In this document: positions 15,062 through 22,655 of the stretch, in pieces
Numbering within the stretch: the first letter of the stretch is position 1
Layout: each line of letters starts with the position of its first letter
Position numbers and translations under genes: made by a program
The notes under the pieces: generated by a model
The model's input: only the letters and a program-made list of their open reading frames with translations
Databases searched by the model: none
Told to the model about the DNA's origin: nothing
Assembly: GCA_016180755.1 (NCBI GenBank)
Contig: JACPAO010000122.1
Coordinates: 1 to 35,404, forward strand
Direction of reading: 5' to 3'
From: Methanobacteriota archaeon
GTDB taxonomy: Archaea; Thermoplasmatota; E2; JACPAO01
DNA: 35,404 nt

Positions 15062-15541
15062 ATTCTGGGAGCATCGAAGATCATCGGAATCGTCCTCATC
15101 GTGCTGTCGGTGCCCGTGTTCCTCGGGACCATCGTCTACCTGTTCAGCGACATCCGGCCGATCGAGCCGTTCGTCCAGAACGACCCCAACAAGACGGGGT
15201 ACGGGATGGGGGGCGTCGGCGTGCTGTTCCTGACCTTGGGCATCATCCTCCTTCTTGTGGGCCCGCGGGGGCCGAGGGTCCCGAAGGGGGCGGCCGTCGC
15301 GGCGGCGCAGCCGCAGCAGGTCGAGATCAAGCGCACCGAGATGAACTGGGGATCGAGCCAGGCGGCCACGCCTTCGGACCAGCTCCAGGAGGCGCTCGAC
15401 GAGGTCAACCGAAAGATCGGCCAGGCGAAGGTCCAGTACGGGATGGGCCAGTTGAGCAACGAGTCCTACAAGCTCCTCATGGCGCAGTACGAGAAGGAGC
15501 GCGGCGCTATCGAGGCCCAGATCGTGCAGCAGCGCGGATAG
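15062..15541 (+). CDS. Two-helix membrane protein with SHOCT-like C-terminus
   Basis: The frame has no ATG. The first GTG (15101) would cut the first transmembrane helix, while a strong Shine-Dalgarno GGAGG (15053-15057) precedes ATT 15062 and CTG 15065, giving LGASKIIGIVLIVLSVPVFL at the N-terminus. I therefore place the start at 15062, as a rare start codon. Two helices lie at about residues 6-26 and 55-73, then a linker and a C-terminal SHOCT-like segment (VQYGMGQLSNESYKLLMAQY). SHOCT modules are short, often in membrane or sorting proteins. The last 35 bases overlap the 3' end of hisS on the other strand. Confidence 0.75.
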   Translation: MLGASKIIGIVLIVLSVPVFLGTIVYLFSDIRPIEPFVQNDPNKTGYGMGGVGVLFLTLGIILLLVGPRGPRVPKGAAVAAAQPQQVEIKRTEMNWGSSQAATPSDQLQEALDEVNRKIGQAKVQYGMGQLSNESYKLLMAQYEKERGAIEAQIVQQRG

Positions 15542-16802
15542 CCGCGTCGAGGCCGGGGACGAGGCCGGTGGTCGCGAGTTCGGACTGGTCCCCGTTTGCG
15601 AGGTTCTTCACCGTGACGACGCCGCGCTGCGTCTCCTTCGCGCCCGCGAAGACGGCGAGCCGCGCGCGGACGGTGGTCGCGCGCTGGAGCGCCTTCTTGA
15701 GGGCGACGGCGCCTGACTCGAGCTCGATGCGGTGTCCGAGGCGCCGCAGCTCATGGACCGCCCGCAGGAGCGCCGGCCTGGCGTCAGCGTCGAGGGCCGC
15801 CACGTACGCGTCGACCACGTCTTCGCCGCCCGCCTTCACGCCCTTCTTCTCCAGGGCGACAAGCGTCCGGTCGAACCCGAGGGCGAAACCGACGCACGCG
15901 ACGGGGGGCTGCTGGAAGACGCCGGAGAGGTCGTACGCGCCTCCTCCCAGGAGTTGCTTCTCCGCGCCGAGAAACGGCGCGTCGAGTTCGAAGACAAGGC
16001 CGGCGTAGTACTCGAGGCCGCGAGCGATGGTGGGATCGACGCGGACCTTCGAGGCGTCGACGCCGAAGGCGGCGAGGTTGCCGAAGACGCGCGCGAGGTG
16101 GTCGTAGGCCTCCTTCGCCCTGCCCGTCCGCGCGACGTCGTGGAGCTCCTCAAGGCGCGTGTAGTCGAAGACGCGCATGAAGGCGTCGAGTTTGGCACCT
16201 TGGGCCTTCACCGAGAGGGCCTTGCGAAGGCCGTCGAGTTCCTTCTTGTCGATGAGCCTCATCAGCGGCGCCTGCTCGGCGACCGGAAAGCCTAGGTCTT
16301 CGAGGAGGGCGCGGAGGATCGAGAGGTGGCCCAGGCGCAGGTGGTAGTCTTCGAGTCCGGCGGCCTCGAAGAGGTCGAGGGCGAGTCGGACGAGTTCGGC
16401 GTGCGCCTCGGGCGTGTCGTCGCCGATGAGTTCGCAGCCCATCTGCCAGAACTCGCGGTACCGTCCCGCCTGGGGCCGGTCGTAGCGGAAGCAGGGACCG
16501 AAGTAGAAGAGCCGGATCGGTTTCGGCTGCATCTTGAGCGTCGAGAAGTAGTACCGCATGACGGGCGCGGTGAGCTCGGGCCGGAGCGCGAGTTCGCGGT
16601 CGCTCTTGTCCTTGAAGTCGTAAATCTCCTCGCGGATGCCAGGGCCGCTTTTCGCGAGGAAGAGTTCCAGATCCTCGAACGTGGGCGTCTGGACTTCGCG
16701 GTAGTTGTAGGCGCGAAAGACGGACCGAAGGCGTTCCTCGAGCGCGCGGCGGGCCGCCATCTCGTCGGGGCCGAAGTCCCGGGTTCCTCGGGGCGGCTGC
16801 AT
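15507..16802 (-). CDS. hisS: Histidyl-tRNA synthetase
   Basis: This 431-residue class II enzyme charges tRNA-His. It starts PPRGTRDFGPDE, the usual motif-1 lead-in. Motif 2 is FGPCFRYDRPQAGRYREFWQ near residue 110. The histidine-specific loops are RGLEYYAGLVFE and LGGGAYD near residues 260-290. Motif 3 is GFALGFDRT. A C-terminal anticodon-binding domain (GHRIELESGAVALKKALQRA) closes the protein. It follows a 71-residue membrane protein by 10 bases and is probably in the same transcript. Confidence 0.97.
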   Translation of the reverse strand: MQPPRGTRDFGPDEMAARRALEERLRSVFRAYNYREVQTPTFEDLELFLAKSGPGIREEIYDFKDKSDRELALRPELTAPVMRYYFSTLKMQPKPIRLFYFGPCFRYDRPQAGRYREFWQMGCELIGDDTPEAHAELVRLALDLFEAAGLEDYHLRLGHLSILRALLEDLGFPVAEQAPLMRLIDKKELDGLRKALSVKAQGAKLDAFMRVFDYTRLEELHDVARTGRAKEAYDHLARVFGNLAAFGVDASKVRVDPTIARGLEYYAGLVFELDAPFLGAEKQLLGGGAYDLSGVFQQPPVACVGFALGFDRTLVALEKKGVKAGGEDVVDAYVAALDADARPALLRAVHELRRLGHRIELESGAVALKKALQRATTVRARLAVFAGAKETQRGVVTVKNLANGDQSELATTGLVPGLDAAIRAAARSGPR

Positions 16803-16812
16803 GCGGAGACGC

Positions 16813-17028
16813 CTACGGGGAGGGGCCGGGCTCGTTCATCTTCGCCCAGCGCAGCAGGAACGTGCCGAGGCCGAGCATGAGAAGCGTGACCGTCACGGCG
16901 TACACGCCGAGGTCGTTGTAGCTTGAGGCGCCGCCGAAGAGGAGGCCGCCCACGCTAAGGGCGTAGAAGAGTACGGCCACGCCGACGAGGGCCGTCGCCG
17001 TGTAGAGGAGTCCCGGGAAACGGGGCAT
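16813..17028 (-). CDS. 71-residue two-helix membrane protein upstream of hisS
   Basis: The product has two hydrophobic helices (YTATALVGVAVLFYALSVGG and VYAVTVTLLMLGLGTFLL) and a short polar tail ending NEPGPSP. The ATG at 17028 is placed about 27 bases after a TATA-like box (GTTAATAAGT, 17051-17060). The stop is 10 bases before the hisS start, so it leads a two-gene transcript. No family recognised. Confidence 0.75.
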   Translation of the reverse strand: MPRFPGLLYTATALVGVAVLFYALSVGGLLFGGASSYNDLGVYAVTVTLLMLGLGTFLLRWAKMNEPGPSP

Positions 17029-17050
17029 CGGGCCGGCCCAAGAAGGCCCG

Positions 17051-17060
17051 ACTTATTAAC
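17051..17060 (-). promoter_or_regulatory. TATA-like box for the small membrane protein / hisS transcript
   Basis: The minus strand reads GTTAATAAGT, centred 27 bases upstream of ATG 17028. It overlaps the TAA stop (17056-17058) of the preceding gene. Confidence 0.5.
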
Positions 17061-17793
17061 CAAGCGGTCGACGGCGCAGGACGGCCGCGCCGACGGCGAG
17101 CGCGAGTACGACGCCGACGAAGGCCGTCGAAGGGCTCGTGCCTCCGGTCCGGACGAAGGTGACCGTCATGGTCTCGGCGGTCTGGAAGGATCCGCTGAAG
17201 CTGATCTGCTTCTTGTCCGCGCTCACCGAGGCCGCCGACGGGAGGCCCTTCGTGCCTTCGATCGCGTAGTTGCGGGGGGCCTTGAGCACGGCCTTCTCGA
17301 CGGCCGTGTTGAGCATCCCTTCGTCCGCGCTCGCGGGCTCGACGGTGAGCGTGTGGCGGGAACCAGGCTTCACCGGGAACGTGATGTCCGCGATGGCCCG
17401 CAGGCCGATCGCGGCGGTGCTCTCGACGTCGCCCGGCGCGTCCTTGAACTCGAGGACCTTGAACTGGATCTCCTCGGGGGCCTCGCCGTCGACCATGAAC
17501 GAGGCGCCAGACACCATCTCCGCGGCGGGGCCATTGAGCAGGGCGAGGGCCTTGTACGTGAAGTCGTTCACCTCTTCCGTCGTGACCTTCCCGTCGCCGT
17601 CAGCGCCGAGGTCGGGGTTGTCCATCCAGGACCGTAGGGCGCTTGCCGCCTCGCCCTCGAGCTTCGCGTCGACGGAGACCACGAGGAGGGCGGGGCTCGC
17701 GAGGTCAAAGGTCCACGAACCAGCGGCCGTCTGGGCCGTGGCGGTGGGCAGGAAAAGCAGAGGAACGAGCACAAGGACCAGCGCGCGTCGCAT
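17056..17793 (-). CDS. Exported EF-hand protein with C-terminal anchor, paralogue A
   Basis: The product is 245 residues from ATG 17793; an upstream TTG is rejected because the ATG gives a clean signal peptide (RRALVLVLVPLLFLPTATAQ). An EF-hand-like loop DLGADGDGKVTTEEV lies near residue 60. A beta-rich domain follows and the C-terminus is a helix with a basic end (STAFVGVVLALAVGAAVLRR), the tripartite shape of a surface-sorting signal or anchor. It shares layout, the EF-hand loop, FPVKPGSRHTLTV versus FPVTAGDKHMVHF, and a GLPSAASVSADKK versus GLPAGASYNDKS block with the gene upstream (17858-18505). Function unknown. Confidence 0.85.
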   Translation of the reverse strand: MRRALVLVLVPLLFLPTATAQTAAGSWTFDLASPALLVVSVDAKLEGEAASALRSWMDNPDLGADGDGKVTTEEVNDFTYKALALLNGPAAEMVSGASFMVDGEAPEEIQFKVLEFKDAPGDVESTAAIGLRAIADITFPVKPGSRHTLTVEPASADEGMLNTAVEKAVLKAPRNYAIEGTKGLPSAASVSADKKQISFSGSFQTAETMTVTFVRTGGTSPSTAFVGVVLALAVGAAVLRRRPLG

Positions 17794-17857
17794 GGGGGGT
17801 ACCAAGGCGGACCATCGGGCGTCCCCGCTTATTATCTTCTTGGCTACCGACTTGAAT

Positions 17858-18505
17858 TCACGCGCTGCGGCGGCGCAGGAGGGCGGCGCCGGCGAGGGCG
17901 ACGGCGAGGAGGGCCGGCCCCACGGCAGGCGCGCTTCCGCCTCCCTTTACCATCGTGATGTCGACGGTGGCGGCCGCCTTGTAGGCCTGCCCGAAGTCGA
18001 CGGATTTGTCGTTGTAGGACGCGCCCGCGGGCAGCCCCATCACTTTCTCGAACCGGTACCCGCTCGGGGCAGTGATCTTGGCGCTCGAGAGCTCGAAGTC
18101 GAACGCGCCGCCCTCGCCGTCTTCGTCCTGGCCCTCGGTCTGGAAGTGGACCATGTGTTTGTCGCCGGCCGTCACCGGGAAGCTCAGGCGGACCTCCATC
18201 CGGATCCCGACGCCCGACGTGCTCGACACCGGGCCCTCGGCGTTCGTCACGTCGAACGCCGCGAACTCGAACTTGTTGGGGCCCTGGCCGTCGATGGTGA
18301 AGTCGCCGCCCGTCGACGCGGAGCCGTTGTCGTCGTCGCCCGCGAACTGCTTGAACAGTTCCAGAAACTGCGTCTCGAACTCGGCGACCTCGGCCGCCGT
18401 CACTTGGCCGTCGTTGTCGCCCGACTGGTCGATCGTGGCGGTGACCGAGGCGGGCACGACGGCGAAGGCAAGCATGACGGCCGATAGCAGAATGAGAAGT
18501 TTCAT
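17858..18505 (-). CDS. Exported EF-hand protein with C-terminal anchor, paralogue B
   Basis: The product is 215 residues from ATG 18505, with signal peptide KLLILLSAVMLAFAVVPASV. The EF-hand-like loop DQSGDNDGQVTAAEV begins the mature protein. A beta-rich domain and a C-terminal helix ending in RRRSA follow (APAVGPALLAVALAGAALLR). It is a diverged tandem copy of the gene at 17056-17793. Both have GGTACC three or four bases before the ATG, probably a leftover of the duplication. Calcium binding is likely from the loop; the role at the cell surface is unknown. Confidence 0.85.
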   Translation of the reverse strand: MKLLILLSAVMLAFAVVPASVTATIDQSGDNDGQVTAAEVAEFETQFLELFKQFAGDDDNGSASTGGDFTIDGQGPNKFEFAAFDVTNAEGPVSSTSGVGIRMEVRLSFPVTAGDKHMVHFQTEGQDEDGEGGAFDFELSSAKITAPSGYRFEKVMGLPAGASYNDKSVDFGQAYKAAATVDITMVKGGGSAPAVGPALLAVALAGAALLRRRSA

Positions 18506-18631
18506 CGTGGTACCTGGGCGGGGAATCGAGGCCTCCAGCTCATAGCCTTTCGTATTTGGGTCGAAACGAGCGGCGGACCGGCCCGACGGCATCCGCCGCG
18601 CTGACTTGGCGCTCCATCCTGAACGGGACCC

Positions 18632-19354
18632 CTAGGATGAGCGACCGAACATGGTCGCCATCGAAAACGCGATGGCCAGCAACGAAGTCCAAAGACCAAC
18701 CGACGACGTCTCTGCTGGTTCCGCCTTTTCGTCGCGGTTCTCCGGGAAACCGGCCTCGAGCCCGAAAACGAAATCTCCGCTGCGTCCCTCGTCAGGGGCG
18801 CGGTCCTCGTAGACACGACTCGGTCCGACCTCGTCCCGGCTCGTGAACACCGCTCCGCGCACACCATCCCCTGGGCCCCACGTCCCGTCAGGTTGCAAGA
18901 GGTTCCGTCCGACTTCCGCATCATAATTCGATGGGAACCCCTGAAAGGTTACGGGGCCACCTTCAGTCGCGATGCCGTCAACGACAACCTGAAACAGGTC
19001 GGCGTCTGATGAATAAAGCTCCACGCGTGCTTCCGACCGATTCGTCGAATCGAACATCGTGAAACTGAGGAGGCTCGTTTGGTTCTGGCTTTCCCCCGGT
19101 GGGCCGGTGGCCGCGCGAACCTGGATTCGAAGCCGGTCCTGACGCTCCTGAAGACGGACCATGATAATGTCGATGTAGGGTGCCGCGGCGGGTCTGGAGC
19201 CATTGTCGCTGACCTCCATCACGTCGTCTCGGGCGTCGACGATGAAGTCAACCCAACGTGGATACATCGTGTCCAGCGTCGATTCCGGTGGCGTCGTGCA
19301 TAGGGAGATCAGGGTTGCGAACAGGCCAACCAGGGCGACGGATGTCCGTGACAA
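18632..19354 (-). CDS. Exported protein with terminal membrane anchor
   Basis: The product is 240 residues if it starts at TTG 19354, just before the hydrophobic signal (SRTSVALVGLFATLISLC). No ATG or GTG is suitably placed, so the start is uncertain; the frame stays open to 19486. The mature part is beta-rich with several N-glycosylation sequons (NQT, NRS), and the C-terminus is a hydrophobic helix (SSVGLWTSLLAIAFSMATMF). The cysteine in LISLC lacks the small residue a lipobox needs. Codon choice is a little more AT-rich than its neighbours. No family recognised. Confidence 0.65.
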   Translation of the reverse strand: MSRTSVALVGLFATLISLCTTPPESTLDTMYPRWVDFIVDARDDVMEVSDNGSRPAAAPYIDIIMVRLQERQDRLRIQVRAATGPPGESQNQTSLLSFTMFDSTNRSEARVELYSSDADLFQVVVDGIATEGGPVTFQGFPSNYDAEVGRNLLQPDGTWGPGDGVRGAVFTSRDEVGPSRVYEDRAPDEGRSGDFVFGLEAGFPENRDEKAEPAETSSVGLWTSLLAIAFSMATMFGRSS

Positions 19355-19483
19355 GCGGGTGACCGACCTTTGCGCGAGCTTGGTCCACCCGACATCTGGG
19401 TGCCTTAACAAGCTTCCTTCGGGCCTGGCCTCCGGTAGTCGAACGGTGGGCTGACCCGGGTGAACCCACGACTCTCGTGGCCT

Positions 19484-19509
19484 CACCAGAGAGACGATGT
19501 CTCTCGGTG
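19484..19509. repeat. Perfect-arm hairpin / inverted repeat
   Basis: CACC-A-GAGAGAC, a GAT spacer, then GTCTCTC-GGTG: eleven paired positions with one bulged A. It is not followed by a T-run, so an operator or RNA structure fits better than a terminator. Confidence 0.65.
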
Positions 19510-19840
19510 AAGGTCAGCGCTCCAGTCACTCGTCATCGAGCGGACTCTCGGCTGACCCTCTTGTCATCATCCCTTAACTGGAGCCCGCAGTGCTACCTGG
19601 TTGCACCATGCCCCCTTGAGAAGGTGGGCCCAGCTTGGGTGCGAAGTTCGCCCCGGTTAAACCCTTTTCTGCGGGCGGCCGTCGATCCGCATGGTGCGTT
19701 ACTTTTGCGCGGCCGACGGGCGCCGCGCCAAACGCCGCCCGGCGGGCGTCTCCTGGTTTACTGCGGTGAAGCGCCGCATCGGACTTGCGGCCCGCCGTTT
19801 ACCACGGCGCGGCCCGCGAGCAAACGCGACGACGCGAAAC

Positions 19841-19852
19841 AAAAAAACTATA
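19841..19852 (+). promoter_or_regulatory. TATA-like box of the winged-helix regulator
   Basis: AAAAAAACTATA lies about 40 bases before ATG 19888, which would leave a leader of roughly 13 bases. Confidence 0.4.
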
Positions 19853-19887
19853 GTCGCGACCGGCCCCTGCCGCCGCCTTACCGCGGG

Positions 19888-20610
19888 ATGCACGAAGAGC
19901 GACAGGCCCCCATCACGGTAAGCGTAGCCGAGGACGCGAAGCTCGAGGCGGGCGAGCCCACCCCGAATTCGCCCGCGGGCATGCTGACGCGCATCCAGAC
20001 GCACCTGCTTTCCCTCGAGAACCGACGACGCATCCTCCAACGGATCCACGACCTACCCGGCATCCACCTGCGACGCCTCGGGCGCGAACTCGGGCTCGCG
20101 ATCGGGACCGTGGAGCCCCACCTCCACCTCCTCGAGCAGTACGGGCTCGTCCTCTCCCACCTTGAAGGGAAGCGACGTTCCTACTATGCCAAGGAGCAGG
20201 TGCGGCCCGAGGACCTGCCGCTGCTCCACCACCTCCGCCACCGGACCTGGCGGAAACTCCTCGTCGACCTCCTTGCCGAACCCGGGCTCACCTTCTCGGC
20301 GCTGTCGAAGCGGCTGCCGTGCCGGCCATCGACCGTCGCCTACCACCTGGAGCGCCTCGTCCGCGCCGGGCTCGTCGCCCGGACCGCCGTGGGCCGCAAC
20401 GCCTTCTACGAGGTCGCCGACACCGCACGGATGGAACGGCTGCTCTCGCTGTACGGGTCCACGTTCCGCGGCCTCGTGGGCCGACAGCAGGACCTCGTAC
20501 CCCCGGACCGACCCTCCCTCGCGGCCTCCGAGGCGGACGACGCCGTGTTCTCGTCGCTGCTCTCGCGCCTCCCCTCGCGACGCGGCCCCCGCCCGCACGC
20601 GGCGCCCTAA
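19888..20610 (+). CDS. Tandem winged-helix transcriptional regulator
   Basis: The 240-residue product starts at ATG 19888; the frame is open upstream but not coding-like. It contains two ArsR/MarR-like winged-helix domains. The first runs about residues 40-105 (ENRRRILQRIHDLPGIHLRR, GLAIGTVEPHLHLLEQYGLV, GKRRSYYAKE). The second runs about residues 115-185 (WRKLLVDLLAEPGLTFSALS, RPSTVAYHLERLVRAGLV, GRNAFYEVAD). Double winged-helix proteins of this kind are common in euryarchaea as DNA-binding regulators. Targets are unknown; the divergent surface protein gene and its own hairpin-bearing upstream region are candidates. Confidence 0.9.
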   Translation: MHEERQAPITVSVAEDAKLEAGEPTPNSPAGMLTRIQTHLLSLENRRRILQRIHDLPGIHLRRLGRELGLAIGTVEPHLHLLEQYGLVLSHLEGKRRSYYAKEQVRPEDLPLLHHLRHRTWRKLLVDLLAEPGLTFSALSKRLPCRPSTVAYHLERLVRAGLVARTAVGRNAFYEVADTARMERLLSLYGSTFRGLVGRQQDLVPPDRPSLAASEADDAVFSSLLSRLPSRRGPRPHAAP

Positions 20611-20843
20611 TCGACGCTTGTCCCGGACGTTCTCCGAATTGTACGCCGCGCCTTCGACGCTCGCCGGTGCGTGGCTCGACCCGTGTTCCCGAACGCATTA
20701 GCCGCCCGGACGCCTGCCTGCTGTCATGGGGGCGTTGGGCCTCCGGGAGCAAACCTAGGATGGGACACAACACGTGGAACGCGAACGCTTGGCATCGGGC
20801 CCACCAGCGAACTTGGCTTGGGGCCGACCGAAGCCGAAGACAG

Positions 20844-22223
20844 ATGAAAATGGTGACCGCCGCGACGATGCTCGTCGTGCTCGGCATCGCGGGCGGCGCC
20901 GTCGCCGTCGCCCACGGGGCCGAGTTCGAACCCGAGAAGGTGGGCGTCTGCCACGCGACGGGCGCCGAAGAGCATCCGTACGTCTACATCGTCGTGGATG
21001 CGAGCGCCGTCACGACGGGCCATGAAGGCGACGTCGTCGGCGTCTCGAGCCCCGACGAGTGTCCCGGACCGTCGGCGCAATCCATGGAAAGCCCCGAGGG
21101 AAGCTGCGTGGGCGACATGTCCGCCGAACAGGAGGAGAGCGCCGGAGTGCCGGCCGCGGCCGAACCCGCCGCGGCGGAGGCCGAGGACGCCGAGTCATCG
21201 GACGCGCCCGATTCGACGGACGCGGAAGACGAAGCCGCGCCCACCGACGAGGACGAAACCGAGTCCACCGACGAGGCCTCCGAGGACGCGAACGCCAGCG
21301 TGCCGGAGGCGACGTCGACGGAATCGGACAACGCGACCGACGCGACGCTCTGCGCCGCGGACCTCTCGATCGTCTCCGCGGGTGCCCTGCAGGGCGCGGT
21401 CTTGAGCTTCGACTTCCTCGTGACGAGCCTCGGACCCGAGGAAGTCAACGAGGCGTGGCTCAACGTGAGCCTCCCCGACGTCGGCAAGGACTGGACCATG
21501 ACCTCCTCCGACCCGCAGGCCTGCGCCCTCGACGGCCGCACGATCCTGTGCGACTTCGACGACCTCATCATCGGGGAGACCCGGACCGTCCAGGCTACGG
21601 CGCCGCGCTGCCCCGAAGACTGCGGCGAGGACATCGACGCGACCGGCCTCGCGGGAGCCTTCAACGACGGCGACGCCTCGAACAACGAGGCCCCCGTGAC
21701 CGTCGTCATCCCGGACTGCGGCGTGACGGCCCCGGCTCCGTCGGAGGAGCCCGCGAACGAGACCTCGGAGCCCGAGGAGAACGCCACCGAGCCTCCCGCG
21801 AACGACACCGAGGCCAACGGGACCCAGGAGGCCGCGCCTCCCGTCGCGCCCGAGACGGCCGACGTGCGACTCGTCCAGCTGAGCCAGCAGGACGACGAGC
21901 AGGTCACCCTCGTGCTTCGGGTCGTCAACCGTGGACCCGGCCTCGCGGAGGACGTCGTCCTCTCGGACGCCCTTCCGGACGTGCGGCGTGCCTGGTTCCT
22001 CGGCGGCGATGACGCCTCGGACTGCACGCTCGACGGCCGCGAACTCGCGTGCGACTTTGGCGACCTCGAGGACGGGGCGGAGCGTCTGGTGATGCTTCGC
22101 GCCTACACGGACCGGCTGCCGTGCGGGGAGCACAAGGTCAACACCGCGACCCTCGAAACCGCCAACGACGACGTCGAGGGGAACAACCGTTCGAGCGCCG
22201 GCATCACCGCCCGCGCCTGCTGA
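20844..22223 (+). CDS. Exported acidic protein with CHATG-type module and two DUF11-like domains
   Basis: The 459-residue product starts at ATG 20844 with signal peptide VTAATMLVVLGIAGGAVAVA. The mature N-terminus reads VGVCHATGAEEHPYVYIVVD, resembling the ICHxTGSxxNPYV module of secreted bacterial proteins. A very acidic Asp/Glu/Ser/Thr linker of about 80 residues follows, then two copies of a beta-domain: LSIVSAGALQGAVLSFDFLV (near 175) and VRLVQLSQQDDEQVTLVLRV (near 335). Each has a CALDGRTILCDFDDL or CTLDGRELACDFGDL block with a probable disulphide. These match the DUF11/conserved-repeat type of surface domain. It lacks a C-terminal anchor and may be fully secreted. Confidence 0.87.
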   Translation: MKMVTAATMLVVLGIAGGAVAVAHGAEFEPEKVGVCHATGAEEHPYVYIVVDASAVTTGHEGDVVGVSSPDECPGPSAQSMESPEGSCVGDMSAEQEESAGVPAAAEPAAAEAEDAESSDAPDSTDAEDEAAPTDEDETESTDEASEDANASVPEATSTESDNATDATLCAADLSIVSAGALQGAVLSFDFLVTSLGPEEVNEAWLNVSLPDVGKDWTMTSSDPQACALDGRTILCDFDDLIIGETRTVQATAPRCPEDCGEDIDATGLAGAFNDGDASNNEAPVTVVIPDCGVTAPAPSEEPANETSEPEENATEPPANDTEANGTQEAAPPVAPETADVRLVQLSQQDDEQVTLVLRVVNRGPGLAEDVVLSDALPDVRRAWFLGGDDASDCTLDGRELACDFGDLEDGAERLVMLRAYTDRLPCGEHKVNTATLETANDDVEGNNRSSAGITARAC

Positions 22224-22287
22224 ACGCGTCGGGGCGGAGGCGTCCCCCTCCGCCCCTTCTCTTTCCCTTTCCCTGGAGGCTTCGGCC

Positions 22288-22653
22288 TTGAAGGTCCACG
22301 AAACCACGATCCTCATTCTCCTTGCCGCGATCCTCGGCGCAAGCGGATGCCTCGGCGCCGAGGACCCGGGCGGCGCCCTGCCCTTGGAAGTCGCGAACCG
22401 GCTCGGCGCGCCCGTCACGGTCGCGCTCGAAGTCCGCGAACCCTACGGCAACACGATCCTCTTCGAATCCGCCCGCGAGGTCGCCCCGGGCGCCCGCGAG
22501 CGCATCGAGACGCCCCGCATCCCGTTCGGCTCGTACATCGTCGCGGCCACCGACGGGCGGCTCGAGCGCGAAATCGAGACCGACTTCGAGCCGTCCACCC
22601 GGTTCCAACGCTTCGTCGTGCACGACCAGGTCATCGCGTTCCAGTCGGGTTGA
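22288..22653 (+). CDS. Small lipoprotein
   Basis: The 121-residue product starts at TTG 22288, supported by a strong Shine-Dalgarno GGAGG at 22275-22279 with eight bases spacing. The signal peptide ends in a lipobox LGASGC near residue 21, so the protein is probably lipid-anchored. The mature part is one small beta-sandwich-like domain (LEVANRLGAPVTVALEVREP). It follows the DUF11 gene by 64 bases and precedes the next frame by two, suggesting one transcript. No family recognised. Confidence 0.82.
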   Translation: MKVHETTILILLAAILGASGCLGAEDPGGALPLEVANRLGAPVTVALEVREPYGNTILFESAREVAPGARERIETPRIPFGSYIVAATDGRLEREIETDFEPSTRFQRFVVHDQVIAFQSG

Positions 22654-22655
22654 CC

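Larger units (their letters stand above)
19355..19887. other. Long intergenic region without a credible gene
   Basis: This 533-base gap lies between divergent genes. It holds a strong hairpin at 19484-19509, scattered short frames with no codon-usage support, and an A-rich promoter-like stretch at 19838-19852 serving the regulator gene at 19888. It is large for this gene-dense window. Confidence 0.6.

Noticed and set aside
18632-19354. Lipoprotein call based on LISLC in the signal region
   Set aside because: The residue before the cysteine is leucine, not Gly/Ala/Ser, so it does not satisfy a lipobox.
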